A stretch of 20,549 nt of DNA from Sedimenticola_A endophacoides (lineage in GTDB: Bacteria; Pseudomonadota; Gammaproteobacteria; Chromatiales; Chromatiaceae): contig PQCO01000213.1 of assembly GCA_003062345.1 (NCBI GenBank), positions 1 to 20,549 of the forward strand, written 5' to 3'. Below the pieces are notes generated by a model. The model worked only from the letters and a program-made list of their open reading frames with translations, did not search any database and was not told the DNA's origin. This document shows positions 7,909 to 16,280 of this stretch, one piece after another. Both the position numbers and the translations under genes were made by a program. Positions within the stretch are counted from its first letter, which is position 1; the number at the start of each line of letters is the position of its first letter.

Positions 7909-8319
7909 TCATCCGTGGTCGGCGATGAGCGTACAGACCACGCAGCGTTCAGCGCGTGGTCCATCGAATTCGCACAGAAATATATTCTGCCAGGTGGAGA
8001 GCCCCAACGCCCCATCGATCAGCGGTATCACCTCGGAGGGTCCGACCAGGCCCGACTTCAGATGGGCATCCCCATTGCCGTCCTGGGCGTCGTGCCGCCA
8101 GACCCCCCGGGGAATGATGCCGCGCAGGAAATCGATGACATCATCCTGCACGCTCTCATCCCAGTTCTCCTGGATCATAAGCGCCGCGGTGGCCCCCTGG
8201 ACATAGAGCGCGAGCAGGCCATCACGCACCCCACTGGCGCCCACCAGAGCCCTGACCCGGGGGGTGATGTCGATCAGCTCCTCACGCCGCGAGGTGGCGA
8301 CCCGCAGAATTTCGCGCAT
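7909..8319 (-). CDS. yjbQ: YjbQ/UPF0047 family protein
   Basis: This is a complete 136-residue single-domain YjbQ protein. Conserved pieces are IQENWDESV (49-57), WRHDAQDGNGDAHLKSGLVG (74-93, with His76 and His86), LGLSTWQNIFLCEFDGPR and the C-terminal CTLIADHG. In many members a His stands in the VPHT/HAT position near residue 41; here it reads QGATAA, as in a subtype I recall. E. coli YjbQ has weak thiamine-phosphate synthase activity, and this has been used to name the family, but the physiological role is uncertain. The ATG overlaps the mazG stop by one base (TGATG), and GGAGG lies upstream within mazG. The two are therefore translationally coupled. Confidence 0.9.
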   Translation of the reverse strand: MREILRVATSRREELIDITPRVRALVGASGVRDGLLALYVQGATAALMIQENWDESVQDDVIDFLRGIIPRGVWRHDAQDGNGDAHLKSGLVGPSEVIPLIDGALGLSTWQNIFLCEFDGPRAERCVVCTLIADHG

Positions 8320-9107
8320 CAGCCGCCCCTCCGTTCATCCGCCTTGACCTGTTCCCAGGCGGCGTCCAGCTCCGCCATCGCCAACCCACCCAGGGCCTCT
8401 CCCCGGGCATCCAGCACCGCCTCCATGCCGCGAAAGCGCCGCTCGAATTTGGCGTTGGCCTCGCGCAGCGACTGCTCGGCATCGAGCCCCAGGTGCCGGG
8501 CCAGATTGACCGCCGAGAACAGCAGATCGCCCAGTTCGTCGCGCATCGCGGCGCGGCTGCCCGAGGCGCGTGCCCGCCGCAACTCGCCGCACTCCTCACG
8601 CAGTTTTTCGAACACGCCGTCGGCATCGGGCCAGTCGAACCCGACCTTAGCCGCGCGCCGCTGCAACTTCTCGGCCCGTACCAGGGCGGGGAGGGCCCGG
8701 GCGATACCGTCGAGCTGCCCATGGGGATGTTCACGCCCCTTGCGCCGGCGCTCGGCCGCCTTGTGCCGCTCCCACGCCTCGCTCTGTTCGGCGGCGCTGC
8801 CCACCTCCACATCGCCGAACACATGGGGATGACGGCGGCGCATCTTTTCGCAGATCCCCGCCTCGACCGCCTCGTAATCGAACAGCCCCTGCTCTCGTCC
8901 CATCTGGCTGTAGAAGGCGACCTGAAACAGCAGATCTCCCAGCTCCGCCTGGAGTTCCCGCATATCCCCCTGTTCAATGGCATCGGCCACTTCGTAGGCC
9001 TCCTCCAGGGTATAGGGGGCGATGCTCTCGAAGGTCTGCTCCCGGTCCCAGGGGCACCCCTTGTCGGGGTCGCGCAGGGCGGCCATGATCTCCAGCAGTT
9101 GCTGCAT
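8319..9107 (-). CDS. mazG: Nucleoside triphosphate pyrophosphohydrolase MazG
   Basis: MazG hydrolyses NTPs to NMP and pyrophosphate; it cleans non-canonical nucleotides and, in E. coli, limits (p)ppGpp signalling. The 262 residues match the two-domain enzyme. The N-terminal domain has GCPWDREQT (17-25), EExxE at 35-39 and ExxD at 55-58. The C-terminal catalytic repeat has KLREECGEL followed by RDELGDLLFSAVNLARHLG. Between them RRRHPHVFGDV and the VGFDWPD linker are family-typical. ATG9107 is preceded by a GAGAGAGA purine run that can serve as ribosome-binding site. It is the first gene of the minus-strand block and sits downstream of the giant gene's terminator, so it needs its own promoter. 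Confidence 0.95.
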   Translation of the reverse strand: MQQLLEIMAALRDPDKGCPWDREQTFESIAPYTLEEAYEVADAIEQGDMRELQAELGDLLFQVAFYSQMGREQGLFDYEAVEAGICEKMRRRHPHVFGDVEVGSAAEQSEAWERHKAAERRRKGREHPHGQLDGIARALPALVRAEKLQRRAAKVGFDWPDADGVFEKLREECGELRRARASGSRAAMRDELGDLLFSAVNLARHLGLDAEQSLREANAKFERRFRGMEAVLDARGEALGGLAMAELDAAWEQVKADERRGG

Positions 9108-9146
9108 GTTCTCTCTCTCGTGATCTACCTTGGCTGAACAGCCCAG

Positions 9147-9175
9147 AGTTTACGTGCAACGGCCCGAGATAAGAA
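9147..9175 (-). promoter_or_regulatory. Weak candidate promoter of the mazG block
   Basis: The minus strand has TTCTTA (9175-9170), 17 nt, then TAAACT (9152-9147, 4 of 6 to TATAAT). It would start transcription about 30 nt before the mazG ATG. The -35 overlaps the T-tail of the preceding terminator. Position is the main argument. Confidence 0.25.
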
Positions 9176-9192
9176 GGGGTGCTGCGCACCCC
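9169..9192 (-). terminator. Intrinsic terminator of the giant RTX gene
   Basis: Read on the minus strand, GGGGTGC-GCA-GCACCCC is a perfect 7-bp GC stem followed directly by TTCTTATCT. It lies about 50 nt beyond the RTX stop codon and before the mazG promoter region, where a rho-independent terminator is expected. Confidence 0.65.
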
Positions 9193-9195
9193 CGG

Positions 9196-9225
9196 ACTGC
9201 GTACCGGTGCAGACCGGCGCGCAGT
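9196..9225 (-). other. Second hairpin after the RTX stop codon
   Basis: ACTGCG and CGCAGT (6 bp) enclose CCGGT-GCAG-ACCGG (5 bp) with a 2/2 internal loop. It sits between the stop codon and the terminator, so the message would end in tandem stem-loops. It probably stabilises the 3' end of a very long mRNA. Confidence 0.45.
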
Positions 9226-9240
9226 ACCTGCATCCCCGCT

Positions 9241-12200
9241 TCACCACTCGATACGCTCGACACCGTCGAAGGTCAGTTCGGAACCGTCGGCAAAGGTAAT
9301 CACGCCACTGGTGTCCGGGTTGAGCGACAGCGCATGATCGGCGATGTCGAACTGGACCTGCTCCCCATCGATCTCGATGCTCCAGGGCGAGTCCGGCGCC
9401 GCATCGACATAGGCATCGGCGTTGATATGGATCACATCAGTCCATCCCTCGCCGTGACCGCCATGGAAGTAGTTCGAGCCCTCAAAGGGATCGACAAAGA
9501 AGGCGTCGTTGCCCTGGTCGCCATAGGCCTTGTCGTGTCCGTCACCGGCATAGAAGCTGTCATCGCCGCCACCACCATGCATCTGGTCGTTTCCGGCACC
9601 TCCCCTGAACAGGTCGCCGCCCTCTCCCCCCTCCATCCGGTCGTTACCCGCACCACCGAGAAGCGTGTCGTCACCCGCGCCGCCCTCCATCCGGTCATTG
9701 CCGTCGCCACCGGAGAGGAGGTCATCGCCTTCGCCTCCGGCCAGCTGATCATTTCCTTCGCCACCGTCAAGCAGGTCGTTTCCCGCACCGCCATCGAGTT
9801 CATCGTTCCCGGTACCACCAAGCAGGAGATCATCGCCCCCCTCGCCGGCGATATCGTCATTGCCGGCTCCGCCGTCGATCACATCGTCCCCGTCTCCACC
9901 CCGGAGATCATCGTTCTTGGACTTGCCCTTGATGGTCGCCTCGACCGCCTCACGCACATCGACCACGTTGATACCGAATGATTCGCTGTAGGTATGGCCG
10001 GCGCCATCCGCCACCTCGATGGTCACCTCGTGCACCACCTGGGATTCGAAGTCGATATCCGCCCCCTCCCTGACCCGCAGTTCGTCGCCGACAATCTCGA
10101 ACAGACCCGATGCATCGCCCGACAGGGTATAGGTGAAACTGTCTCCGCTGTCGGCATCGGCGGCCCGCAGGGTAGCCACCACGGTGCCGCCCGCGGCATT
10201 CTCGGAGACCTGGTTCGATGAGACACCGATATCGGTCGGCCCCGTCCCGCCACCGCGAATCACATCATCACCGCCACCTCCCTGAAAGGTATCATCCCCG
10301 CTCGAACCCGAGAGTTGATCATCACCGGCGGTCCCGCCGATCACATCCTCCCCGATGCCGCCCGCCCGGGTAGGCTCCGGGGTGACCGTCACAGGCTCCT
10401 GCCCTTCGCTCACTTCGATGGTGACCTCCTTGGTGACGCTCAAGCCGGAGGAGTCGGTCACCTGGACCGTGATGGTATGCGACCCGGCTTGCTCGAAATC
10501 GATCTCCGCACCCTCCTTCACCACCAGGGTATCGCCCACAATCTCGAACTGATCGACACCGTCACCGACCAGTTCATAGTGAAAGGAGTCACCTGTATTC
10601 TCATCCACCGCCTGCAGGGTGGCGACCACGGTACCCGCGCCACTGCCATCGGCAATACTTGTGGAACTGAACACCACATCGGTGGGGGCCTGTTCGATCA
10701 AATCCGCCGCCTTGACCACCCCATCGGCGAACTGGAAATTCTCGACCGAATAGACCTTGTCGGTACCATCGCCATCGGGGCGCAGATCCTTAACGGCGTA
10801 TCCACCTCTGATCTCGACGACCCGATAATCGGCGAAATTTCCCGAAAACACGGCGGTATCCTCACCCGCATCACCGCGCAACACGTCATCACCGGCACCA
10901 CCGATCATCACGTCATCACCCTGTTCGCCGCGCAGGGAGTCTCGGCCCTCGCCGCCGGAGAGGGTGTCATCGCCCTGCTTGCCGCGCAGGTAGTTGTTTT
11001 GCTCATCACCGGTGATGATGTCGTCACCCCGCCCCCCGGTGACCCGCTCCATGCCGCTGAAACGATCACCCTCTGCGAAACCGCCACTGGCCTCGCCGGT
11101 CTCCAGGTTGACGTTGACCCCCTGTTTCGAGTCGGCATAATCGAGGGTATCGATCCCCTCCCCGCCATGCATCACATCCGCCCCGTCACCACCACGCAGC
11201 ACATCGTTGCCGCTGCCGCCGTCCAGGGTATCCGCGCCCTGATCACCGATCAGCCAGTCGTTGCCCGCGCCGCCCGCGAGTTGATCATCGCCTTGGTTGC
11301 CATCCAGGGTGTTGTCGCCGTCCGTGCCGCTCAGGGTATCCCCCTGTTTGGAACCGGCGACATTCTCGAAGTTGCTGATCACATCACCCTCGGCAAAACC
11401 GCCGCTGACCTGCCCGGTGGCGAGGTCGACATCGACACCGCCTTTGGAGTCGGAGTAATCCAGGGTATCCCTTCCGGCACCACCATCCAGCACATCCTCG
11501 CCCTGGCCGCCACGGATTGTGTCTTTTCCGCCACCACCGCTGATACGGTCATCTCCTCCACCCCCGACCAGCCGGTTGTTGGCATCATCGCCGGTCAGCA
11601 CGTCATCCTGCCCCGACCCAATCAGATTCTCCACACTGGTAAATGTGTCACCTCCGGGACCGCCCGCACCGAGATCAGCCTCCACACCCGTCTTGGAAGC
11701 GGAGTAGCTGACAGTGTCACTCCCCTCACCTCCGTCCATGTGATCCGCCCCGGCACCTCCGAACATCAGATCATTCCCGGCTCCACCGAGCAGGGTGTCG
11801 TCGCCGGCATCGCCGTAGAGCTGATCGTTCCCACCCCCGCCCTGGAGCATGTCATCGCCGTCACGGCCATAGAGTTTGTCCGCGCCACCCATGCCCTGGA
11901 TCAGATTCTCCTGGTCGTCACCGCGAATCGTATCCCTGCCCATGCTGCCCCTGACGTTCTCGATCCCGGAGTAGATATCACCCTGGGCATCCCCTCCCTT
12001 GGCACTCCCCTTGGCCATGTCGATATTGACCGACTTGCCGGAGTCGCTGTAATCGGCGGTATCAACGCCCGCACCACCTACCAACCGGTCGGCTCCAGCC
12101 CCACCGCTCAGTGTGTCATCACCCGCACCGCCGTAGAGTTGATCGTTTCCAGCACCGCCGGAGAGGCTGTCGGCACCCGCCTCACCGAACAGTGCATCAC

Positions 12201-15200
12201 TGCCGGTGCCGCCGCTCAGGCTGTCATCACCCCCACCCGCGCGCAGCTCATCATTGCCGCTTCCGCCATCGATGACATCATCGCCTTCAAGGGTATGGAC
12301 CTCATCATCGCCCGCGCCCGCATCAATGGTGTCGCTGCCTCCCAGGCCGTGAATCACGTCGTCACCGGCCATCGCTTCGATCACATCGTTCTCTTCCGTT
12401 CCCTCGATCCGGTCGTCACCAGCGCTGCCGCGTATGGTGTCGTCGAAGGGAAGTTCATCGGTGCTCACCGTCTGATCCCTGAATTGCAGTAACTCGATAT
12501 CGTAGAGGGTGTCCGTGCCATCACGCCCCTCCACGTTATCGTGCACCACGATACTGCCGTCCTCGTTCCTGCTGAACTCGTACTCATCCATTCTTCCCCG
12601 GTAGACCGCCGTGTCGGTACCGGTTCCCCCGTCGATGGTATCGTCGCCCACACCACCGCTGACCTTGTCCTGGCTATCTCCGCCGATGATCGTATCGTCA
12701 CCGGCACCGCCATCGGCGTACTGTTTTTCACCCCCACCCATGGTGATGGTGTCATCGCCCTCGCCCCCGAAGGCCTGCTGGGCCTTGCCATCACCCATGG
12801 TGATCCGATCATCCCCTTCGCCCCCAAACACCTTCTGAGCGGCGCCTTCACCCATGGTCACGCTGTCGTCACCGCCACCGGCTTCGACCTTCTGGCCCCT
12901 GCCGCCGCCCATGGCGACCTCTTCCGCCTCCTCACCACCTTCATACTTTTCATTCTTGCCGCCCCCCATTTCGACCCGGGTGACTGTTCCCTCCTCGATG
13001 TCGGAGACGCTTATGTGTACGGTTTCCGTATGGGAGGCACCGCTGGCATCGGTCACCTTGATGCTCACCCCATGGCTCTGCGCCGTCTCGTAATCGATAT
13101 CGGCACCCGCCCTCACCAGCAACTGATCGCCCACCACTTCGAACAGACCGGAGGCATCCTCTACCAGCTCATAGGTGAAGGTATCGCCCGCATCCACATC
13201 GGTGGCTGCGAGGTTGGCGACCAGGGTGCCGGCCTCCGCGTTTTCCACAACCGATGACGCCGACAAGCTCACCGCCACCGGGGCGTCGTTGGTCCCCTGG
13301 ACGTTGATGCGGATCTGGGTGGTGTCGCCGGCCCCGTGTTCGTCGGTCACCGTCACCGGCACCGTCAGGGTGGTGCTGTCGCCTTTACCCAGGCTGGCGT
13401 AGGCCTCGTCCGAGGGATCGAAGCTGTAGCTGCCGTCGGGGTTGAGCACAAACCCCGCCGGGGCGTCGCCGTCGATCTGATAGGTGAGTGCGGCGCCGCT
13501 GTCGACATCCGTCGCGCTCAGCTGGCCTTGGAGGAGAGTGTCCCCCTCGCCCACCGAGGCGATCACCTCCGCTCCCGCCACCGGGGCGTCGTTGGTCCCC
13601 TGGACGTTGATGCGGATCTGGGTGGTGTCGCCAGCTCCGTGTTCGTCGGTCACCGTCACCGGCACCGTCAGGGTGGTGCTGTCGCCTTTACCCAGGCTGG
13701 CATAGGCCTCGTCCGAGGGGTCGAAGCTGTAGCTGCCGTCGGGGTTGAGCACGAACCCCGCCGGGGCGCCGCCGTCAATCTGATAGGTGAGTTCGGCGCC
13801 GCTGTCGACATCCGTCGCGCTCAGCTGGCCTTGGAGGAGAGTGTCCCCCTCGCCCACCGAGGCGATCACCTCCGCCCCAGCCACCGGGGCATCATTGGTC
13901 CCCTGAACATGGATGCGGATCTGGGTGGTGTCGCCGGCCCCGTGTTCGTCGGTCACCGTCACCGGCACCGTCAGGGTGGTGCTGTCGCCTTTACCCAGGC
14001 TGGCGTAGGCCTCATCCGAGGGGTCGAAGCTGTAGCTGCCGTCGGGGTTGAGCACGAACCCCGCCGGGGCGTCGCCGTCGATCTGATAGGTGAGTGCGGC
14101 GCCGCTGTCGACATCCGTCGCGCTCAGCAGGCCGTGAATCGCGCTGTCGCCCTCGCCCACCGAGGCGATCACCTCCGCTCCCGCCACCGGGGCGTCGTTG
14201 GTCCCCTGAACATGGATGCGGATCTGGGTGGTGTCGCCGGCCCCCTCCTGGTCCGTGACCCGGACCGCAACGGTGAGAACCGTGCTATCACCCTGGGCCA
14301 TGCTGGCATAAGCGTCATCCGAGGGGTCAAAGCTGTAGCTGCCATCGGGGTTGAGTACAAAACCGGCGGGGGCCTCGCTATCGAGGCTGTAGATGAGCTG
14401 ATCACCGACATCCCCATCGGTGGCCCTGAGCTCTCCGGTCAAGAGTCCGCCATCCCCCCCCGTATCGATCTCCATCTCACCGTCGAACTCGGGCGCCTCA
14501 TTCTCGGCATCCAGTATATGATCCACCGGGACAACACCATCGGCGAACTGAAAATGCTCGACGCCGGTGACAGAATCGATTCCGTCTCGTCCACCGACCA
14601 GGTCGGTAACGGTGTAGGTATCTCCCTCCTGTGTAATCCGATACTCCTCGCGGCTGCCGGTAAAGACAACGGTATCGCTGCCTTCCCCGCCGATCACCCG
14701 GTCATTGGCCCTGCCACCGCTCAGCAGATCATCGCCCGCGCCCCCATCCAGGATATCGGCGCCCCATCCACCATCCAGCGTGTCGTCGCCCGCTTCGCCA
14801 TGCAGCTCATCCATGCCCCGGTTGCCCATCAGCACATCGCTGCCTTCACCACCATACAGCTTGTCGGAGGCGAAACCGCCATCCAGATGGTCGTCCCCCT
14901 TTCCGCCATACAGGGTATCGCGTGCCTCTCCACCATCGAGCCGGTCATCACCCGTACCGCCATAGAGCCGATCGGATCCCTCCCCGCCAAGAAGGACATC
15001 GTCCCCCTCTCCACCATCGAGCATGTCATCGCCCTGATCGCCGGCAATACGATCATCACCGCCCGCGCCATAGACTTGGTCATCACCCTTGAGGGCGGAG
15101 ATATCCTCGGCGTAGTCACCGCCATGGAGCACATCATCCCGCTCCGTCGCACGAATCACGGTGCGCTCTCCATCATCCAGGTCATTGACGTTGATGGTGA

Positions 15201-16041
15201 AGCGCTCGCTGTAGGTATTGCCGGCGGAGTCGGTGACCTGGATCGTCACCTCCTGCTGCCGCCCGCTTTCAAAGTCGATATCGGCACCGGCGCGCACCCG
15301 CAGCTCATCGCCAACGATCTCGTAGTTGCCCGCATCCTCGCCGCTGAGGCTGTAGCGGAAGGTCTCACCGCTATCGGGATCGGTTGCGCTCAGGGTGGCA
15401 ACCACCGTTCCGGGGGCCGCGTTCTCATCGATTTCCGTGGCCGAGAGCTGAATATCCTCGGGCGCGGCATTGACCTCCTCCAGCCCCTCTTCATGGCTGG
15501 GGAGCGGCACGCCCGGCGCCTGCTCCACCGTACCGACGGCACCACCCATCGCCGCCCCTTGGTCACCGCCTATGCCGGCGAAATCGAATTCAGTATCAGC
15601 TGCGGCAACCCGCCCCTGGGTACCGGCGGCCTCCTCTTCGCCCTCACCCTCCTCTCCCGATGCCGACGCAACCTCCGCCTGATAACTGACTCCCGCCTCG
15701 CTGAAGACACCGCTGGCGGCGCTCTGCCCGAACTCGGTTGTATTATCCGCCGGCGTCGTGGCGGCACCCTGCCGTCCCGCCTCATCCTCCTCTTCGTCCG
15801 TAGCGCCGGCCCCGGCCGGCGCTTCTTCTCCCAACACCTGAGGTTCGATGTCGGCCCGCTGGATCGAGGACATCGAGACATCTTCCTGGGCGTGCTCCGC
15901 ATCCTGTCCAGAGCTGCGCAACGCCTCTGCCTGGTCCGCGCTCTCCCCCTGGGCCTGAGCCTGCTCCCGATCGAAGAGCTCCCGGGTCGCCTTGTCACGC
16001 ACGGAGGTGGTGGTTTTTTCGTCGTCGGTTGATCTGGCCAT
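9241..16041 (-). CDS. Giant RTX/cadherin/VCBS adhesin secreted by type I system
   Basis: This 2266-residue, strongly acidic protein lacks a Sec signal. Residues 1-190 are low-complexity and Glu/Ala/Gly-rich. Order along the chain: cadherin-like domain (about 192-288), RTX nonapeptides GGxGxDxLx (300-456), a YxxxxxDGxDxxxxVExxQFADG module (457-510), four 101-residue VCBS domains (about 516-922), cadherin-like (923-1020), an unusual 19-residue RTX variant (about 1023-1120), a second QF module (1146-1197) and a long RTX region with four DYSDSxxGVxVxLxxG units (1198-1728). Then come a third QF module, cadherin-like domains (1785-1885 and 1934-2030) and a last RTX array (2035-2190). The C-terminus, from about 2190 to SGVITFADGSELTFDGVERIEW, is a typical type I secretion end. 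RTX arrays fold on calcium outside the cell. The ABC exporters lie divergently next door. ATG16041 has GAGG 7 nt upstream. An adhesin or surface-layer role is inferred. Confidence 0.93.
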   Translation of the reverse strand: MARSTDDEKTTTSVRDKATRELFDREQAQAQGESADQAEALRSSGQDAEHAQEDVSMSSIQRADIEPQVLGEEAPAGAGATDEEEDEAGRQGAATTPADNTTEFGQSAASGVFSEAGVSYQAEVASASGEEGEGEEEAAGTQGRVAAADTEFDFAGIGGDQGAAMGGAVGTVEQAPGVPLPSHEEGLEEVNAAPEDIQLSATEIDENAAPGTVVATLSATDPDSGETFRYSLSGEDAGNYEIVGDELRVRAGADIDFESGRQQEVTIQVTDSAGNTYSERFTINVNDLDDGERTVIRATERDDVLHGGDYAEDISALKGDDQVYGAGGDDRIAGDQGDDMLDGGEGDDVLLGGEGSDRLYGGTGDDRLDGGEARDTLYGGKGDDHLDGGFASDKLYGGEGSDVLMGNRGMDELHGEAGDDTLDGGWGADILDGGAGDDLLSGGRANDRVIGGEGSDTVVFTGSREEYRITQEGDTYTVTDLVGGRDGIDSVTGVEHFQFADGVVPVDHILDAENEAPEFDGEMEIDTGGDGGLLTGELRATDGDVGDQLIYSLDSEAPAGFVLNPDGSYSFDPSDDAYASMAQGDSTVLTVAVRVTDQEGAGDTTQIRIHVQGTNDAPVAGAEVIASVGEGDSAIHGLLSATDVDSGAALTYQIDGDAPAGFVLNPDGSYSFDPSDEAYASLGKGDSTTLTVPVTVTDEHGAGDTTQIRIHVQGTNDAPVAGAEVIASVGEGDTLLQGQLSATDVDSGAELTYQIDGGAPAGFVLNPDGSYSFDPSDEAYASLGKGDSTTLTVPVTVTDEHGAGDTTQIRINVQGTNDAPVAGAEVIASVGEGDTLLQGQLSATDVDSGAALTYQIDGDAPAGFVLNPDGSYSFDPSDEAYASLGKGDSTTLTVPVTVTDEHGAGDTTQIRINVQGTNDAPVAVSLSASSVVENAEAGTLVANLAATDVDAGDTFTYELVEDASGLFEVVGDQLLVRAGADIDYETAQSHGVSIKVTDASGASHTETVHISVSDIEEGTVTRVEMGGGKNEKYEGGEEAEEVAMGGGRGQKVEAGGGDDSVTMGEGAAQKVFGGEGDDRITMGDGKAQQAFGGEGDDTITMGGGEKQYADGGAGDDTIIGGDSQDKVSGGVGDDTIDGGTGTDTAVYRGRMDEYEFSRNEDGSIVVHDNVEGRDGTDTLYDIELLQFRDQTVSTDELPFDDTIRGSAGDDRIEGTEENDVIEAMAGDDVIHGLGGSDTIDAGAGDDEVHTLEGDDVIDGGSGNDELRAGGGDDSLSGGTGSDALFGEAGADSLSGGAGNDQLYGGAGDDTLSGGAGADRLVGGAGVDTADYSDSGKSVNIDMAKGSAKGGDAQGDIYSGIENVRGSMGRDTIRGDDQENLIQGMGGADKLYGRDGDDMLQGGGGNDQLYGDAGDDTLLGGAGNDLMFGGAGADHMDGGEGSDTVSYSASKTGVEADLGAGGPGGDTFTSVENLIGSGQDDVLTGDDANNRLVGGGGDDRISGGGGKDTIRGGQGEDVLDGGAGRDTLDYSDSKGGVDVDLATGQVSGGFAEGDVISNFENVAGSKQGDTLSGTDGDNTLDGNQGDDQLAGGAGNDWLIGDQGADTLDGGSGNDVLRGGDGADVMHGGEGIDTLDYADSKQGVNVNLETGEASGGFAEGDRFSGMERVTGGRGDDIITGDEQNNYLRGKQGDDTLSGGEGRDSLRGEQGDDVMIGGAGDDVLRGDAGEDTAVFSGNFADYRVVEIRGGYAVKDLRPDGDGTDKVYSVENFQFADGVVKAADLIEQAPTDVVFSSTSIADGSGAGTVVATLQAVDENTGDSFHYELVGDGVDQFEIVGDTLVVKEGAEIDFEQAGSHTITVQVTDSSGLSVTKEVTIEVSEGQEPVTVTPEPTRAGGIGEDVIGGTAGDDQLSGSSGDDTFQGGGGDDVIRGGGTGPTDIGVSSNQVSENAAGGTVVATLRAADADSGDSFTYTLSGDASGLFEIVGDELRVREGADIDFESQVVHEVTIEVADGAGHTYSESFGINVVDVREAVEATIKGKSKNDDLRGGDGDDVIDGGAGNDDIAGEGGDDLLLGGTGNDELDGGAGNDLLDGGEGNDQLAGGEGDDLLSGGDGNDRMEGGAGDDTLLGGAGNDRMEGGEGGDLFRGGAGNDQMHGGGGDDSFYAGDGHDKAYGDQGNDAFFVDPFEGSNYFHGGHGEGWTDVIHINADAYVDAAPDSPWSIEIDGEQVQFDIADHALSLNPDTSGVITFADGSELTFDGVERIEW
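13274..14182 (-). repeat. Three near-identical 303-bp VCBS-coding tandem repeats
   Basis: Units begin at 13274, 13577 and 13880, each exactly 303 bp (101 codons), and differ by only a few bases. A fourth, clearly diverged unit follows at 14183 to about 14485, encoding the most N-terminal VCBS domain. In-phase length and high DNA identity favour copy-number change by recombination without frameshift. Confidence 0.9.
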
Positions 16042-16066
16042 AACGAAACCTCAGCTATCGAAACGG

Positions 16067-16082
16067 CGGGGCGCCTGCCCCG
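16067..16082 (-). promoter_or_regulatory. Leader hairpin of the RTX gene
   Basis: CGGGGC, 4-nt loop, GCCCCG form a perfect 6-bp GC stem in the predicted 5' untranslated region, about 15 nt before the GAGG ribosome-binding site. A second A/T-flanked hairpin (AAAGAC-CGAAAA-GTCTTT, 16085-16102) lies at the predicted transcript start. They could affect message stability or translation. No known riboswitch is recognised. Confidence 0.4.
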
Positions 16083-16105
16083 AAAAAGACCGAAAAGTCT
16101 TTAAA

Positions 16106-16133
16106 TTCATACCAATATCCCTACTCTCTCCAA
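16106..16133 (-). promoter_or_regulatory. Candidate sigma70 promoter of the RTX gene
   Basis: The minus strand has TTGGAG (133-128 of 16xxx), 16 nt, then TATGAA (16111-16106) preceded by TGG, an extended -10. The predicted leader is about 58 nt. Confidence 0.5.
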
Positions 16134-16199
16134 CATCCCATCGGCAAACCGGGCGATTTCTTTAAGTGCCGCCCATCCCGGCTCAACAAAAACGAACGC

Positions 16200-16246
16200 T
16201 TGCCGCTATACTGATTAAGCGTATAGAAACATAACGTTATCGCTTA
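16200..16246 (+). promoter_or_regulatory. Candidate promoter and operator dyads before ABC genes
   Basis: TTGCCG (16200-16205), 16 nt, TATAGA (16222-16227) is one promoter candidate. TATACT (16207-16212) with TCAACA 18 nt upstream is another. Overlapping these are three perfect dyads: CTATAC-N9-GTATAG (16206-16226), TAAGCG-N19-CGCTTA (16216-16246) and the palindrome ATAACGTTAT (16231-16240). A repressor or activator bound here would cover the -10 region. Confidence 0.45.
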
Positions 16247-16280
16247 CATCATAAGAGCCACCGCCGCACCTTCGGAGAGT

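Noticed and set aside
7896..8015. Forty-residue N-terminal extension of the M48 protease
   Set aside because: It would overlap yjbQ and hide a good lipoprotein signal. ATG7895 has its own ribosome-binding site.
9500..12960. Regularly spaced short repeats resembling a CRISPR array
   Set aside because: The periodicity is 27 bp, coding for RTX nonapeptides in one continuous frame; the spacing is codon-based and the units are not identical.
13336..16032. 898-codon open frame on the plus strand opposite the adhesin gene
   Set aside because: It is exactly antisense to repetitive GC-rich RTX/VCBS codons, which keep the opposite strand stop-free. Its product is low-complexity, repeats in step with the sense repeats and matches no recognisable fold. 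The 10315-12492 plus-strand frame is rejected for the same reason.
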